From positions 1 through 64,000 of the forward strand of contig NZ_QREG01000009.1 in the NCBI RefSeq assembly GCF_003386095.1: a stretch of DNA of 64,000 bases, in the 5' to 3' direction. The stretch's first letter is position 1, and every line of letters begins with the position of its first letter. Position numbers and translations under genes: made by a program. The notes under the pieces were generated by a model. It was not told the DNA's origin. It saw only the letters and a program-made list of their open reading frames with translations, and did no database searches. The DNA comes from Marinoscillum furvescens DSM 4134. Lineage in GTDB: Bacteria; Bacteroidota; Bacteroidia; Cytophagales; Cyclobacteriaceae. Of this stretch, positions 22,538 through 30,311 are shown piece after piece.

Positions 22538-22847
22538 AATGTAAAGTTAACGATTTTCATTCCCAAAAAATTTATCCCATCGGATGAAACTGATTAACGT
22601 CTTCATTTAGCCCTTCCATGCCGCCCTAAAGCCAGTGCGGGTTTTTTGTCGAATGAAGCCTTATACCCAGGTTCTTTTCGGAATTACCTTTATCTCTTCA
22701 ATACACTACAGGCACACGCGAAACGCGTTTGCCAGCGGGAGTTTTGGACACGAGCGAAACGTTCGCGCTTGCGGGGGGACACACACATAAACCTGCTCCA
22801 CCTACTTTTATTGAACAGCAGTGGCCAGTTGGAAATTACCTGATGGG
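22538..22847. other. Gene-free stretch with REP-like palindromes
   Basis: No real gene is seen in these 310 bases. It contains GC-rich palindromic pieces at 22713-22739 (CGCGAAACGCG) and 22746-22780 (GAGCGAAACGTTCGCGCT), unlike the AT-rich flanks. The 65-codon frame at 22646-22843 runs through these palindromes and has no recognisable features, so it is not called. Confidence 0.5.
22713..22780. repeat. REP-like palindromic pair
   Basis: Two imperfect hairpins, CGCGAAACGCG and AGCGAAACGTTCGCGCT, stand 30 bp apart. They share the CGAAACG core with the unit at 21365. They look like extragenic repeats that mark this accessory segment. Confidence 0.45.
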
Positions 22848-23140
22848 TTATTCCTGATTTGGTTCTTGGCTAGTATGTAAGACATTCAAGATGTCGATAG
22901 ATTTTTCGTTAACCTGATAAACTATCCTATAACTCCACCGAAAAAATCTCCTGATATTTTCCGGGTTATTGGGATAGTATTCGTCTAATTGATATTTCTC
23001 TGGATAAGTATTCAAGCCTCTCGAGGCATTTCTGATTTTACTCATTTTGCTGCAGGAACTGAATCTTGTTTGATATGATCGTAATGCTCCTTTAAAGATT
23101 CTATGGCTCTATCTGACCAAATGACTTTTTTCTTTCTCAC
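22848..23140 (-). pseudogene. RelE/ParE-family toxin pseudogene (module 3, frameshift)
   Basis: From GTG at 23140 the frame reads VRKKKVIWSDRAIESLKEHY and DHIKQDSVPAAK, then stops at TGA near 23043. The following frame continues SKIRNASRGLNTYPEKYQLD and PNNPENIRRFFRWSYRIVYQ before the stop at 22848. Both halves together make a normal ParE/RelE toxin with the RIVYQV and ILNVLHT end. A small indel near 23043-23048 breaks it. The GTG overlaps the antitoxin stop by GTGA. The second half alone (from ATG at 23045) lacks the first helices and is unlikely to be a toxin. Confidence 0.82.
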
Positions 23141-23355
23141 CAGTTATCAGATTCCTTTTCCAGATCATCAACACTAAGACATTTTCCTTCTTTTATTTGC
23201 TGTCTGGCTTCATCAATAGCTCCAACGTATTCTTCCCCGGACATGGGCTTGAAAGGGCCTTTTGTTCCTTTCAAAAGCGTGTAGATTGCCTCTAGCTTTT
23301 CGCTATCCCTAATGGCATCAATGGCTTGATGAAGCTGTAATTCTGATACATTCAT
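23137..23355 (-). CDS. Antitoxin of module 3 (orphaned)
   Basis: A 72-residue protein with a helical N-terminus (MNVSELQLHQAIDAIRDSEK) and the EEYVGAIDEARQQIKEGKCL...VDDLEKESDNW tail typical of antitoxins that precede ParE/RelE toxins. The frame is intact and its stop overlaps the toxin GTG start. As the toxin is frameshifted, it is an orphan antitoxin now. Confidence 0.75.
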   Translation of the reverse strand: MNVSELQLHQAIDAIRDSEKLEAIYTLLKGTKGPFKPMSGEEYVGAIDEARQQIKEGKCLSVDDLEKESDNW

Positions 23356-23447
23356 GAATGCTGTCTTTTCTACAAAATAACAATTTCACACCGCTTTTCA
23401 TTCATGGAAAGTGAATGAAATGATGGACAATCCTTGATGGACCATTT

Positions 23448-25220
23448 TCACCCCTCCAACTGCAACTCAATAAAGCTTTTGTAGGCTCCATTTTCGGCAC
23501 CTACTAGTTCTTCATGCGATCCGGATTCTACAATGTGCCCATTCTCCAACACGTATATACGGTCTACCGATCGGATGGTAGCCAGACGATGGGCTACGAT
23601 AATTGTGGTGCGGCCCTTCATCAGCTCATTGAGCGCCTGCTGAACCAGGTGCTCTGACTCTGCATCCAGGGAGCTCGTAGCTTCATCCAGGATGAGAATG
23701 GACGGGTCCTTAAGGACAGCTCTGGCAATGGCAATCCGCTGGCGCTGACCACCGGAGAGCTTCACGCCTCTTTCGCCCACGAGCGTATCAAAGCCTTCGG
23801 GAAAACTGTTAATAAAGTCGAGGGCATTGGCTTTAGCAGCCGCTTCCTCCACCTCTGCCTGAGAAGCCCCAGGCTTTCCGTAGCGGATATTTTCAGCAAT
23901 GGTACCGCCAAAAAGAATCACCTCCTGCGGTACAATACCTACATTGGCTCGAAGCTGTGGTAAGTCTATGTCTGCGAGATGCTGCTCCCCGATCTTAACA
24001 CTTCCACCGGTGACTTCATAAAAGCGCATCATCAACTGCACAATGGTAGACTTACCTGCACCACTATGACCTACTAGCGCTACTTTTTGTCCTTGCCCGA
24101 TGTGAAGGTCAATTCCCTTCAGAACTTCTACTTCATCCCGTGTAGGATAGCTAAAATGAACATCGCTGAATTGAATGTCGCCTGTAAGTGGCGAAATAGC
24201 TGTTTGCTGATCCAGGTCCCATTCAGGTGTTTCCTTTTGGATTTCGAGGATACGCTCAGAGGCTCCGATGGCCTTTTGTACCTGGCCAAACAAATCTCCT
24301 ATACCTGCTATAGAGGCTCCGATAAACGTGGTGTAAAGCACAAATGAAAGCAAGTCACCCACCGTCATATCACCTGCCTGAACAAGCGTAGCTCCGTACC
24401 AGATCACCGCCACAATGCCACCAAACAGCATAAAGATGATAAACGAAATAAATGCCGCTCGGTAGTTGGCCACACTCAAAGCCGTTTTCACTACAGATTT
24501 CATGGAACTTCTATAGCGCGCTATTTCTACCAACTCAGAAGTAAAAGCTTTTACCGAATGGATGCTTTGAATGGTTTCTTCTACAATCACATTGGCTGTA
24601 GCCAGCTCCTCCTGTGTCTTTTTGGACTGCCTGCGGATAAACTTTCCGAATACTGCTGCCGAAACAACAATCACTGGAAACGTGGCCAGCATGAACACAC
24701 TCAAAGCCGGAGTGGTGTAAAAAATTAGTGCGATCCCCGATATAAGAATGATCACCTGACGAATCATTTCTGCTAGCGTGGTGGAAAAGGTGGTTTGGAG
24801 AATGGATACATCATTGGAGATCCTACTGATCAATTCTCCTGCTCTATTTTTATCAAAAAAGGCCAGGGGCAACGAAACCATGCGCTGGTAGAGGTCAGTG
24901 CGGATGTTAGCCATTGCGTTTTCAGTAACACGCGCAAAAAGTACCACTCGAAAAAACGACATGATGCTCTGTGCAAACAAAACGGCCAGTAGCAAAAGAG
25001 CTGCTTTTCCAATATGATTGATAAACCAGTCCTGCTTCCCAGAGGCAATATCTATCAGCTTCCCCGACACGTAGGGAAATACCATAAAAATGCTACTGGA
25101 AACCACCAGCATCACCAACCCGATGATAAACGGCACTTTGTACGGCCACATGTAGCTAAATATTCCGGCGAGTCTTTTGAGGCCTTCCCGGTTCAGTCTT
25201 CTCTTCTCTCCTTTACTCAT
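23448..25220 (-). CDS. ABC exporter, fused permease and ATPase (MsbA-like)
   Basis: A 590-residue half-transporter. Six membrane helices (about 30-320) precede a nucleotide-binding domain with Walker A GHSGAGKST (about 388-396), Q loop, signature LSGGQRQRIAIARA, Walker B ILILDEATSSLD and switch His AHRLAT. It should work as a homodimer. It resembles lipid-flippase/multidrug exporters such as MsbA and BmrA; the substrate cannot be told. It overlaps the following lipoprotein gene by 8 bp (the lipoprotein gene lies upstream in the same direction), which suggests an operon. Confidence 0.94.
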   Translation of the reverse strand: MSKGEKRRLNREGLKRLAGIFSYMWPYKVPFIIGLVMLVVSSSIFMVFPYVSGKLIDIASGKQDWFINHIGKAALLLLAVLFAQSIMSFFRVVLFARVTENAMANIRTDLYQRMVSLPLAFFDKNRAGELISRISNDVSILQTTFSTTLAEMIRQVIILISGIALIFYTTPALSVFMLATFPVIVVSAAVFGKFIRRQSKKTQEELATANVIVEETIQSIHSVKAFTSELVEIARYRSSMKSVVKTALSVANYRAAFISFIIFMLFGGIVAVIWYGATLVQAGDMTVGDLLSFVLYTTFIGASIAGIGDLFGQVQKAIGASERILEIQKETPEWDLDQQTAISPLTGDIQFSDVHFSYPTRDEVEVLKGIDLHIGQGQKVALVGHSGAGKSTIVQLMMRFYEVTGGSVKIGEQHLADIDLPQLRANVGIVPQEVILFGGTIAENIRYGKPGASQAEVEEAAAKANALDFINSFPEGFDTLVGERGVKLSGGQRQRIAIARAVLKDPSILILDEATSSLDAESEHLVQQALNELMKGRTTIIVAHRLATIRSVDRIYVLENGHIVESGSHEELVGAENGAYKSFIELQLEG

Positions 25221-25767
25221 TGATGCTTACTTTTCCCGAAATGGAATAGGTGATGGTGTCTTTGAGCACCATTTTCTGAAATCCTTTGATGGTATATGCT
25301 TTGAGGCGGTTGTCCTCAAATGTCAGCGTGAGGTCCCGCTTGTGCTGGTAGATAGTCTTGTCTTCAAAATAAGTAGCTTGAATCTGCTGCAGTGACCCAT
25401 TTTCATACATTAGCTCAAACGACTTAACGGGCGCGTCAATTGATTCGTTGAGCTCCAAAAGCGTGTTTCCATTGCGCTCCGTCTTTTTGTAGGCACCCAC
25501 ATAGTGCGGTTTGTTGAGGCTAAAGTCTCGAATGATCACAAATTCATCACTCCACTGAGAGCTGTCGGGCCGAAAACGCTGACTTTCTTCCTGACCATCC
25601 ATGATCACTTGCTTGTTGAGTTTCGCCTGCTTTGACGTGAGGTAAGCCACCTCTGCATCCAACAGCGAATCCAGCTTAAAATAGGCATCCAGTGCTCTTA
25701 CCGACTGCTCATTTTCAGCACACCCCAGCCCTATCAGGACCAACCCACAAATCAGTAATTTTTTCAT
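25213..25767 (-). CDS. Putative lipoprotein, upstream of ABC exporter
   Basis: A 184-residue protein from MKKLLICGLVLIGLGCAENE. The lipobox (LIGLGC) predicts lipidation at Cys 16. An ATG two codons upstream (25773) or one at 25800 would lengthen it slightly. The mature part is beta-rich and ends YTIKGFQKMVLKDTITYSIS. I do not recognise a family. It overlaps the ABC exporter gene by 8 bp and is probably co-transcribed with it. Confidence 0.75.
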   Translation of the reverse strand: MKKLLICGLVLIGLGCAENEQSVRALDAYFKLDSLLDAEVAYLTSKQAKLNKQVIMDGQEESQRFRPDSSQWSDEFVIIRDFSLNKPHYVGAYKKTERNGNTLLELNESIDAPVKSFELMYENGSLQQIQATYFEDKTIYQHKRDLTLTFEDNRLKAYTIKGFQKMVLKDTITYSISGKVSINE

Positions 25768-25848
25768 CCACATTTCGGCGACTGCCTGGTATACAAACAA
25801 CTCCGACCAATGCCGGAGTTGCCTGAGTTATTTAATTTGTAATTAGCC

Positions 25849-27369
25849 TTATATCAATTCATCTCCAGTCATCTCGGCTGGCTTAGGCACGCCCATCAGC
25901 TTTAGGATGGTAGGAGCCAAATCTCCCAGCTTGCCCGACTTGATGGTACCGTCAAACTCCTTGTCAACCAGAATACACGGCACAAGGTTCGTAGTGTGCG
26001 CCGTATTAGGAGACCCATCAGGGTTTACCATGATGTCAGAGTTTCCATGATCGGCAATGATGATGCTCGTGTAGCCATTTTCCAAGGCTGCATCCACTAC
26101 GTCTTTTGCACAACTATCAACAGTCTCACATGCTTTCACAGCCGCTTCGAATACTCCAGTATGACCAACCATGTCTGGGTTGGCAAAGTTGAGGCAAACA
26201 AAGTCCACTTCACCCTTTTTCAATTCAGGAATGATTGCGTCTTTTATGTCATGAGCACTCATCTCTGGCTGCAAGTCGTAAGTAGCCACTTTTGGTGAAG
26301 GGCATAGCAAGCGCTTCTCGCCTTCAAACTCTGTTTCTCTTCCACCAGAGAAAAAGAAAGTAACGTGTGGATATTTCTCTGTTTCAGCAATTCGGATTTG
26401 CTTCTTGCCATTAGCAGCTAGCACTTCTCCCAGCGTTTGCTGGAGGTTGTCTTTATCAAAAACGACTTTTACATTGTTAAACGTATCGTCGTAGTTGGTC
26501 ATGGTGAGGTAGTAGAGGTCGAGCTTTTTCATGTCATGCTCTGGGAAATCCTCCTGAGAAAGTACCTGGGTGATTTCTCTTCCTCTATCCGTACGGAAAT
26601 TGAAGCACATCACCACGTCGCCTTCTTCTACTTTGCCCACAGGTGAGCCATTCTCTACGTGAATAATTGGTTTGATGAATTCATCCGTCACATCACTATC
26701 ATAAGACTGTTGTACAGCAGCCGCCATATCTTCAGCCTCTACTTCACCTTTGGCATTTACCAAGGCATCGTAAGCAAGCTTTACACGCTCCCAGCGCTTA
26801 TCTCGGTCCATAGCATAATAGCGTCCGGTGATACTCGCTAGTTTGCCGGTAGTCTCCGCCATGTGCTTTTCCAGCTCTTCCACGAAGCCTTTCCCACTTT
26901 TGGGGTCACAATCTCTACCATCAGTAAATGCATGGACCAGTACGTCCTTCACGTCATTGGCATGTGCAGCAGATAGCAGTCCTTTCAGGTGCTTGATATG
27001 CGAGTGCACTCCGCCATCCGATACCAGCCCGATGAAATGTACTTTTTTGCCATTGGCTTTAGCATAGTCAAATGCAGCCACTAGTTCCTTTTCTTTAGCC
27101 AGGGATCCGTCTTCCGCAGCATTGTTGATTTTCACCAAATCCTGATACACTACTCGTCCGGCACCTATGTTCATGTGACCCACCTCGGAGTTACCCATTT
27201 GACCTTCGGGTAGCCCTACTGCGAGGCCTGAAGCTTCTAATGTGCTATTTGGATACTTGCCATAAAGGCTGTCTACAAATGGGGTGTTCGCTTTGTCTAT
27301 GGCTGAGACGCTTTTTTCCTGGGCTATGCCCCAGCCATCCAAAATGAGGAGAATTACTTTTTTATTCAT
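25849..27369 (-). CDS. gpmI: Phosphoglycerate mutase, cofactor-independent
   Basis: A 506-residue enzyme interconverting 3- and 2-phosphoglycerate in glycolysis. The start at 27369 gives MNKKVILLILDGWG, the family N-terminus; an upstream ATG adds 12 residues and crosses the promoter. The phosphatase domain and the phosphotransferase insert (about 80-310) are both present. The catalytic Ser lies in MGNSEVGHMNIGAGR (about 62), and metal ligands in IIADHGNSD and GHTGVFEAA. It is monocistronic with its own strong promoter at 27374-27405. Confidence 0.97.
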   Translation of the reverse strand: MNKKVILLILDGWGIAQEKSVSAIDKANTPFVDSLYGKYPNSTLEASGLAVGLPEGQMGNSEVGHMNIGAGRVVYQDLVKINNAAEDGSLAKEKELVAAFDYAKANGKKVHFIGLVSDGGVHSHIKHLKGLLSAAHANDVKDVLVHAFTDGRDCDPKSGKGFVEELEKHMAETTGKLASITGRYYAMDRDKRWERVKLAYDALVNAKGEVEAEDMAAAVQQSYDSDVTDEFIKPIIHVENGSPVGKVEEGDVVMCFNFRTDRGREITQVLSQEDFPEHDMKKLDLYYLTMTNYDDTFNNVKVVFDKDNLQQTLGEVLAANGKKQIRIAETEKYPHVTFFFSGGRETEFEGEKRLLCPSPKVATYDLQPEMSAHDIKDAIIPELKKGEVDFVCLNFANPDMVGHTGVFEAAVKACETVDSCAKDVVDAALENGYTSIIIADHGNSDIMVNPDGSPNTAHTTNLVPCILVDKEFDGTIKSGKLGDLAPTILKLMGVPKPAEMTGDELI

Positions 27370-27373
27370 AGGG

Positions 27374-27405
27374 CAAATATAGTATCGATGCAGAAAGCCC
27401 GTCAA
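27374..27405 (-). promoter_or_regulatory. Bacteroidota-type promoter of gpmI
   Basis: On the minus strand a TTG (complement of 27403-27405) is followed after 21 bp by TATATTTG (27374-27381), a perfect TAnnTTTG -7 element, 4 bp before the ATG. The transcript would have almost no leader. Confidence 0.7.
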
Positions 27406-27467
27406 CCTATTTATGTTATTCTGCTTTTAAATTCAATTGTGGCACAATTTTCGATACCTTTATAACC

Positions 27468-27854
27468 ATGATCAAGTTATCTTTCATTTTTACGTCACTT
27501 TTACTGGTATGGTCTGCTCAGGGTCAGGACCAGATCCTCAATGACATCAGCACTGCCATGAAAGCAGGGAGCTCCAAAGAGCTGATCAAATTTTGCAATG
27601 CCAACCTGGAGATAAAGATGGATGGCAAGGCCTCCAACTACAGCATTGCGCAGGCCGAAGAAGTGCTCAAAGATTTTTTTCTCAACAATCCTCCCAAGGG
27701 TTTTACCTACATCCACCAGGGCGCTTCTCCCGAAGGCCTCAAATACACCATAGGTACCTACAGCCTGGAAGAAGGAAGTTACCGCGTGGTGATGGTCATC
27801 AAGAAGATAAAAGGCCAGTTTAAGATTGATACGATCAACTTCAGCCGCGAATAA
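27468..27854 (+). CDS. DUF4783 exported protein
   Basis: A 128-residue protein with a signal peptide (MIKLSFIFTSLLLVWSAQG) and one NTF2/lumazine-like alpha-beta fold typical of DUF4783 (KELIKFCNANLEIKMDGK...AEEVLKDFF and GSYRVVMVIKKIKGQFKID). DUF4783 genes are usually next to nadC in Bacteroidota, as here. The function is unknown. It ends 51 bp before nadC, which has its own promoter. Confidence 0.85.
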   Translation: MIKLSFIFTSLLLVWSAQGQDQILNDISTAMKAGSSKELIKFCNANLEIKMDGKASNYSIAQAEEVLKDFFLNNPPKGFTYIHQGASPEGLKYTIGTYSLEEGSYRVVMVIKKIKGQFKIDTINFSRE

Positions 27855-27890
27855 TTGGCCGGATATAGCCTCTGATCGCACGGGCTTTCC

Positions 27891-27898
27891 TAATTTTG
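27891..27898 (+). promoter_or_regulatory. -7 element of nadC
   Basis: TAATTTTG, a perfect TAnnTTTG match, lies 7 bp before the nadC ATG, with a TTG at 27855-27857 at about the right distance for the -33 box. The message is likely leaderless or nearly so. Confidence 0.65.
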
Positions 27899-27905
27899 CG
27901 GTCTT

Positions 27906-28766
27906 ATGGCAAAACCATACCTGACAGAGCAGAACATCAGATACTTTATCAAGACGGCCCTCTCCGAGGATATCGGTGATGGAGACCACAGCTCATTGGG
28001 GAGCATCCCCAAAGATCAGGTGAGTCATGCCCAACTACTAATCAAAGACAATGGCGTTTTGGCTGGCCTTACTTTAGCCGAGCGCATCTTTCACTATGTA
28101 GACAAAAGCATCGAGATAGACTTTAAAAAGAAAGACGGTGACTTTGCCTATAATGGAGAAGTAGGGCTGGTAGTGAAAGGTAATGCCCAGGCCATTCTCA
28201 GTGCCGAGCGCCTGGTGCTCAACTGCATGCAGCGTATGAGCGGAATAGCCACCTATACACACAAAATCTGTGAGCTCATCAAAGGCCACAAGGCACGCTT
28301 GCTCGATACCCGAAAAACCACGCCAAACTTCCGACTACCAGAAAAGTGGGCAGTGGCCATTGGCGGAGGAGTCAACCACCGCTTTGGTCTCTATGACATG
28401 GTGATGCTCAAAGACAACCATGTGGATTATGCTGGAGGTATCAATCCGGCAATTATCTCTACCGTGGAATACCTGAAAGCCAATAACCTGGATCTGAAAA
28501 TAGAAGTAGAAGTACGCAACCTGGCCGAACTGGAAGAAGTGATCGAAACAGGGCATGTACACCGGGTGATGCTGGACAACATGCTTCCCTCCGATATCCG
28601 AGAAGCAGTACACATGGTACGCGGACGCATGGAAACAGAAGCCAGTGGCGGCATCACTGAAAAAAATATTGGCGATATAGCTGAGACCGGAGTAGACTAC
28701 ATATCCGTAGGCGCACTGACGCACTCCTACAAAAGTTTAGACATTAGTTTGAAAGCAATAAAATAA
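27906..28766 (+). CDS. nadC: Nicotinate-nucleotide pyrophosphorylase (carboxylating)
   Basis: A 286-residue quinolinate phosphoribosyltransferase of the NAD pathway. Visible motifs include the N-terminal EDIGDGDHSS (about 18-27), the substrate-binding LLDTRKTTPNFR (about 137-148), NHRFGLYDMVMLKDNH and the barrel end GGITEKNIGDIA...YISVGALTHS. It starts a run of closely packed genes (YcxB-like protein 1 bp after, then RecX). Confidence 0.96.
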   Translation: MAKPYLTEQNIRYFIKTALSEDIGDGDHSSLGSIPKDQVSHAQLLIKDNGVLAGLTLAERIFHYVDKSIEIDFKKKDGDFAYNGEVGLVVKGNAQAILSAERLVLNCMQRMSGIATYTHKICELIKGHKARLLDTRKTTPNFRLPEKWAVAIGGGVNHRFGLYDMVMLKDNHVDYAGGINPAIISTVEYLKANNLDLKIEVEVRNLAELEEVIETGHVHRVMLDNMLPSDIREAVHMVRGRMETEASGGITEKNIGDIAETGVDYISVGALTHSYKSLDISLKAIK

Positions 28767-28767
28767 G

Positions 28768-29241
28768 ATGATCGTAAGAACGAAAAAATACCAACTCCCG
28801 ACCAAAACTTATATCAAAACGGCCCTAGTGGCAGTCCTACAGCAGCAATGGTGGGTAGGCCTGATCTACCTGGCTATCTGCGCAGGGTACCTCTGGATCC
28901 CTAACTGGTGGTGGATCATCGGTGCTACCATAGGCCTGGTGCTTTACCTTTTGTTTTGGTTGATCCAGTTTGCAGGAGTCACTCAGCTGGAGCAGGGCAA
29001 GTTTATGTTCCAAAAACTGTCTTACGAAATCACAAGCCAGCAAATCTTACTGAAGCTAAACCCTAAACAGGGGATGCCTATGAAGTGGGATCAGATCAAA
29101 AGAGCAAAAGCAGGGAAAGACCACTTTGTGCTGTTTGCTAGCAAAGCACAGCTGCTCTACTTCCCGCACAAAATTTTTAACAACAAAAACGAAATCCGTT
29201 TCCTGGAGACGGTACTGCGAAACAAAGGCTACATCAAATAA
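28768..29241 (+). CDS. YcxB-like membrane protein
   Basis: A 157-residue protein with two membrane helices (about 28-46 and 49-70) and a C-terminal YcxB-like domain (QILLKLNPKQGMPMKWDQIK...FVLFASKAQLLYFPHKIF). The function of the family is unknown. It begins one base after the nadC stop and ends 3 bp before recX, so it belongs to that transcript. Confidence 0.75.
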   Translation: MIVRTKKYQLPTKTYIKTALVAVLQQQWWVGLIYLAICAGYLWIPNWWWIIGATIGLVLYLLFWLIQFAGVTQLEQGKFMFQKLSYEITSQQILLKLNPKQGMPMKWDQIKRAKAGKDHFVLFASKAQLLYFPHKIFNNKNEIRFLETVLRNKGYIK

Positions 29242-29244
29242 GCC

Positions 29245-29724
29245 ATGGAGCGCTCAGACCTGCTAAAGCACGCCAAGGCCAAAGCTGCCAAGTACTGTGC
29301 CGGACGAGAGCGCTCACCCAAACAGGTACTTGATAAATGCCAGGCTTGGGAGCTTACGGAGGAAGAAGCCCTTGAGCTCTTACAACAGCTCGTCCACGAG
29401 CGTTTTGTCGACGAACACCGATTTGCCAGAGCTTTTTGTCACGACAAGTTCGAATTTAATCAGTGGGGAAAAATCCGCATACGGCAAGAGCTTAGCAGAC
29501 ATCAGGTCAGTGAGTCGGCCATGTCCGAAGGACTCACGGCAATCAGTGATGAGCGCTACGAGCAAGTACTTCAAGACCTGGCTTCCCGAAAGTGGGAAAG
29601 CTTGCACAGAGAAGAGAACGACTGGGTGCGCAAGCAAAAAACGATGGCGTATCTGATGCGCAAAGGCTTTGAAATGAGTCTGGTGTCGTCCATCACTGAT
29701 CAACTACCGCACACCAATTCCTGA
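29245..29724 (+). CDS. recX: RecX family regulatory protein
   Basis: A 159-residue helical protein with three RecX three-helix repeats: ARERSPKQVLDKCQAWELTE, LVHERFVDEHRFARAFCHDK and the conserved KWGKIRI-type stretch (NQWGKIRIRQELSRHQVSES). RecX binds RecA filaments and limits recombinase activity. recA is not in the window. It closes the nadC operon. Confidence 0.9.
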   Translation: MERSDLLKHAKAKAAKYCAGRERSPKQVLDKCQAWELTEEEALELLQQLVHERFVDEHRFARAFCHDKFEFNQWGKIRIRQELSRHQVSESAMSEGLTAISDERYEQVLQDLASRKWESLHREENDWVRKQKTMAYLMRKGFEMSLVSSITDQLPHTNS

Positions 29725-29801
29725 CGCATTGTTTCGCAGATATTTTTTATCTTCATCCATTTAGAAGATATAAACCTGTCCGCTCAAGTAGTGTAAGCCA
29801 T

Positions 29802-30308
29802 ATGTCGATCCACCAATCAGCCCTACGTTTGCTTGACCAGCTGGAAGAAACCATTGCTCAGCTTGGCCCAAATAATTTTTCTCAGGCTATCCCCACCCTC
29901 AGCAATGCCACCATCGGTCAGCATGTACGCCATACGTTGGAGTTTTTCCTGTGTTTGATAGCGTCTTCAAAGACGAGTGAAGTAAACTATGATAACCGTC
30001 TTCATGACAAAACCATGGAAAATGACCTACAGCTGGCTCTTCGTACCATTCATGACATTCGGGCATTTCTGAAAAACCAACGTGAAGACTTCCCCCTACT
30101 GCTGGAAGCCAACTATGCGATAGACGAGGATGAGCTAATACAAATTCCGAGTAGCTACCACCGTGAACTGGCCTACAACATAGAGCACGCCATTCATCAC
30201 ATGGCTCTCATCAAAGTAGGAGTAAAAATTGCATTTCCTCATGTGGAGCTTCCTGTCCATTTTGGCGTGGCTAGCTCTACTGTACGCTTCCAACAGCAGC
30301 AAGCCTAA
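29802..30308 (+). CDS. DinB-like four-helix bundle protein
   Basis: A 168-residue member of the DinB/YfiT superfamily. The metal-binding histidines are seen in IGQHVRHTLEF (about 45) and AYNIEHAIHHMALI (about 130-137). Some members are thiol-dependent transferases that use bacillithiol or mycothiol, which would fit the bacillithiol genes further on; this is inference. It stands directly before the ATP-grasp gene at 3 bp, suggesting a joint transcript. Confidence 0.85.
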   Translation: MSIHQSALRLLDQLEETIAQLGPNNFSQAIPTLSNATIGQHVRHTLEFFLCLIASSKTSEVNYDNRLHDKTMENDLQLALRTIHDIRAFLKNQREDFPLLLEANYAIDEDELIQIPSSYHRELAYNIEHAIHHMALIKVGVKIAFPHVELPVHFGVASSTVRFQQQQA

Positions 30309-30311
30309 GCC

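Noticed and set aside
22646-22843. 65-codon frame between toxin-antitoxin modules
   Set aside because: It overlaps REP-like palindromes, has no recognisable motif and no promoter-like element; a chance frame is more likely.
29802-30308. Calling the DinB-fold protein a DNA polymerase IV (dinB)
   Set aside because: It belongs to the DinB/YfiT four-helix superfamily, which is unrelated to Y-family polymerases.
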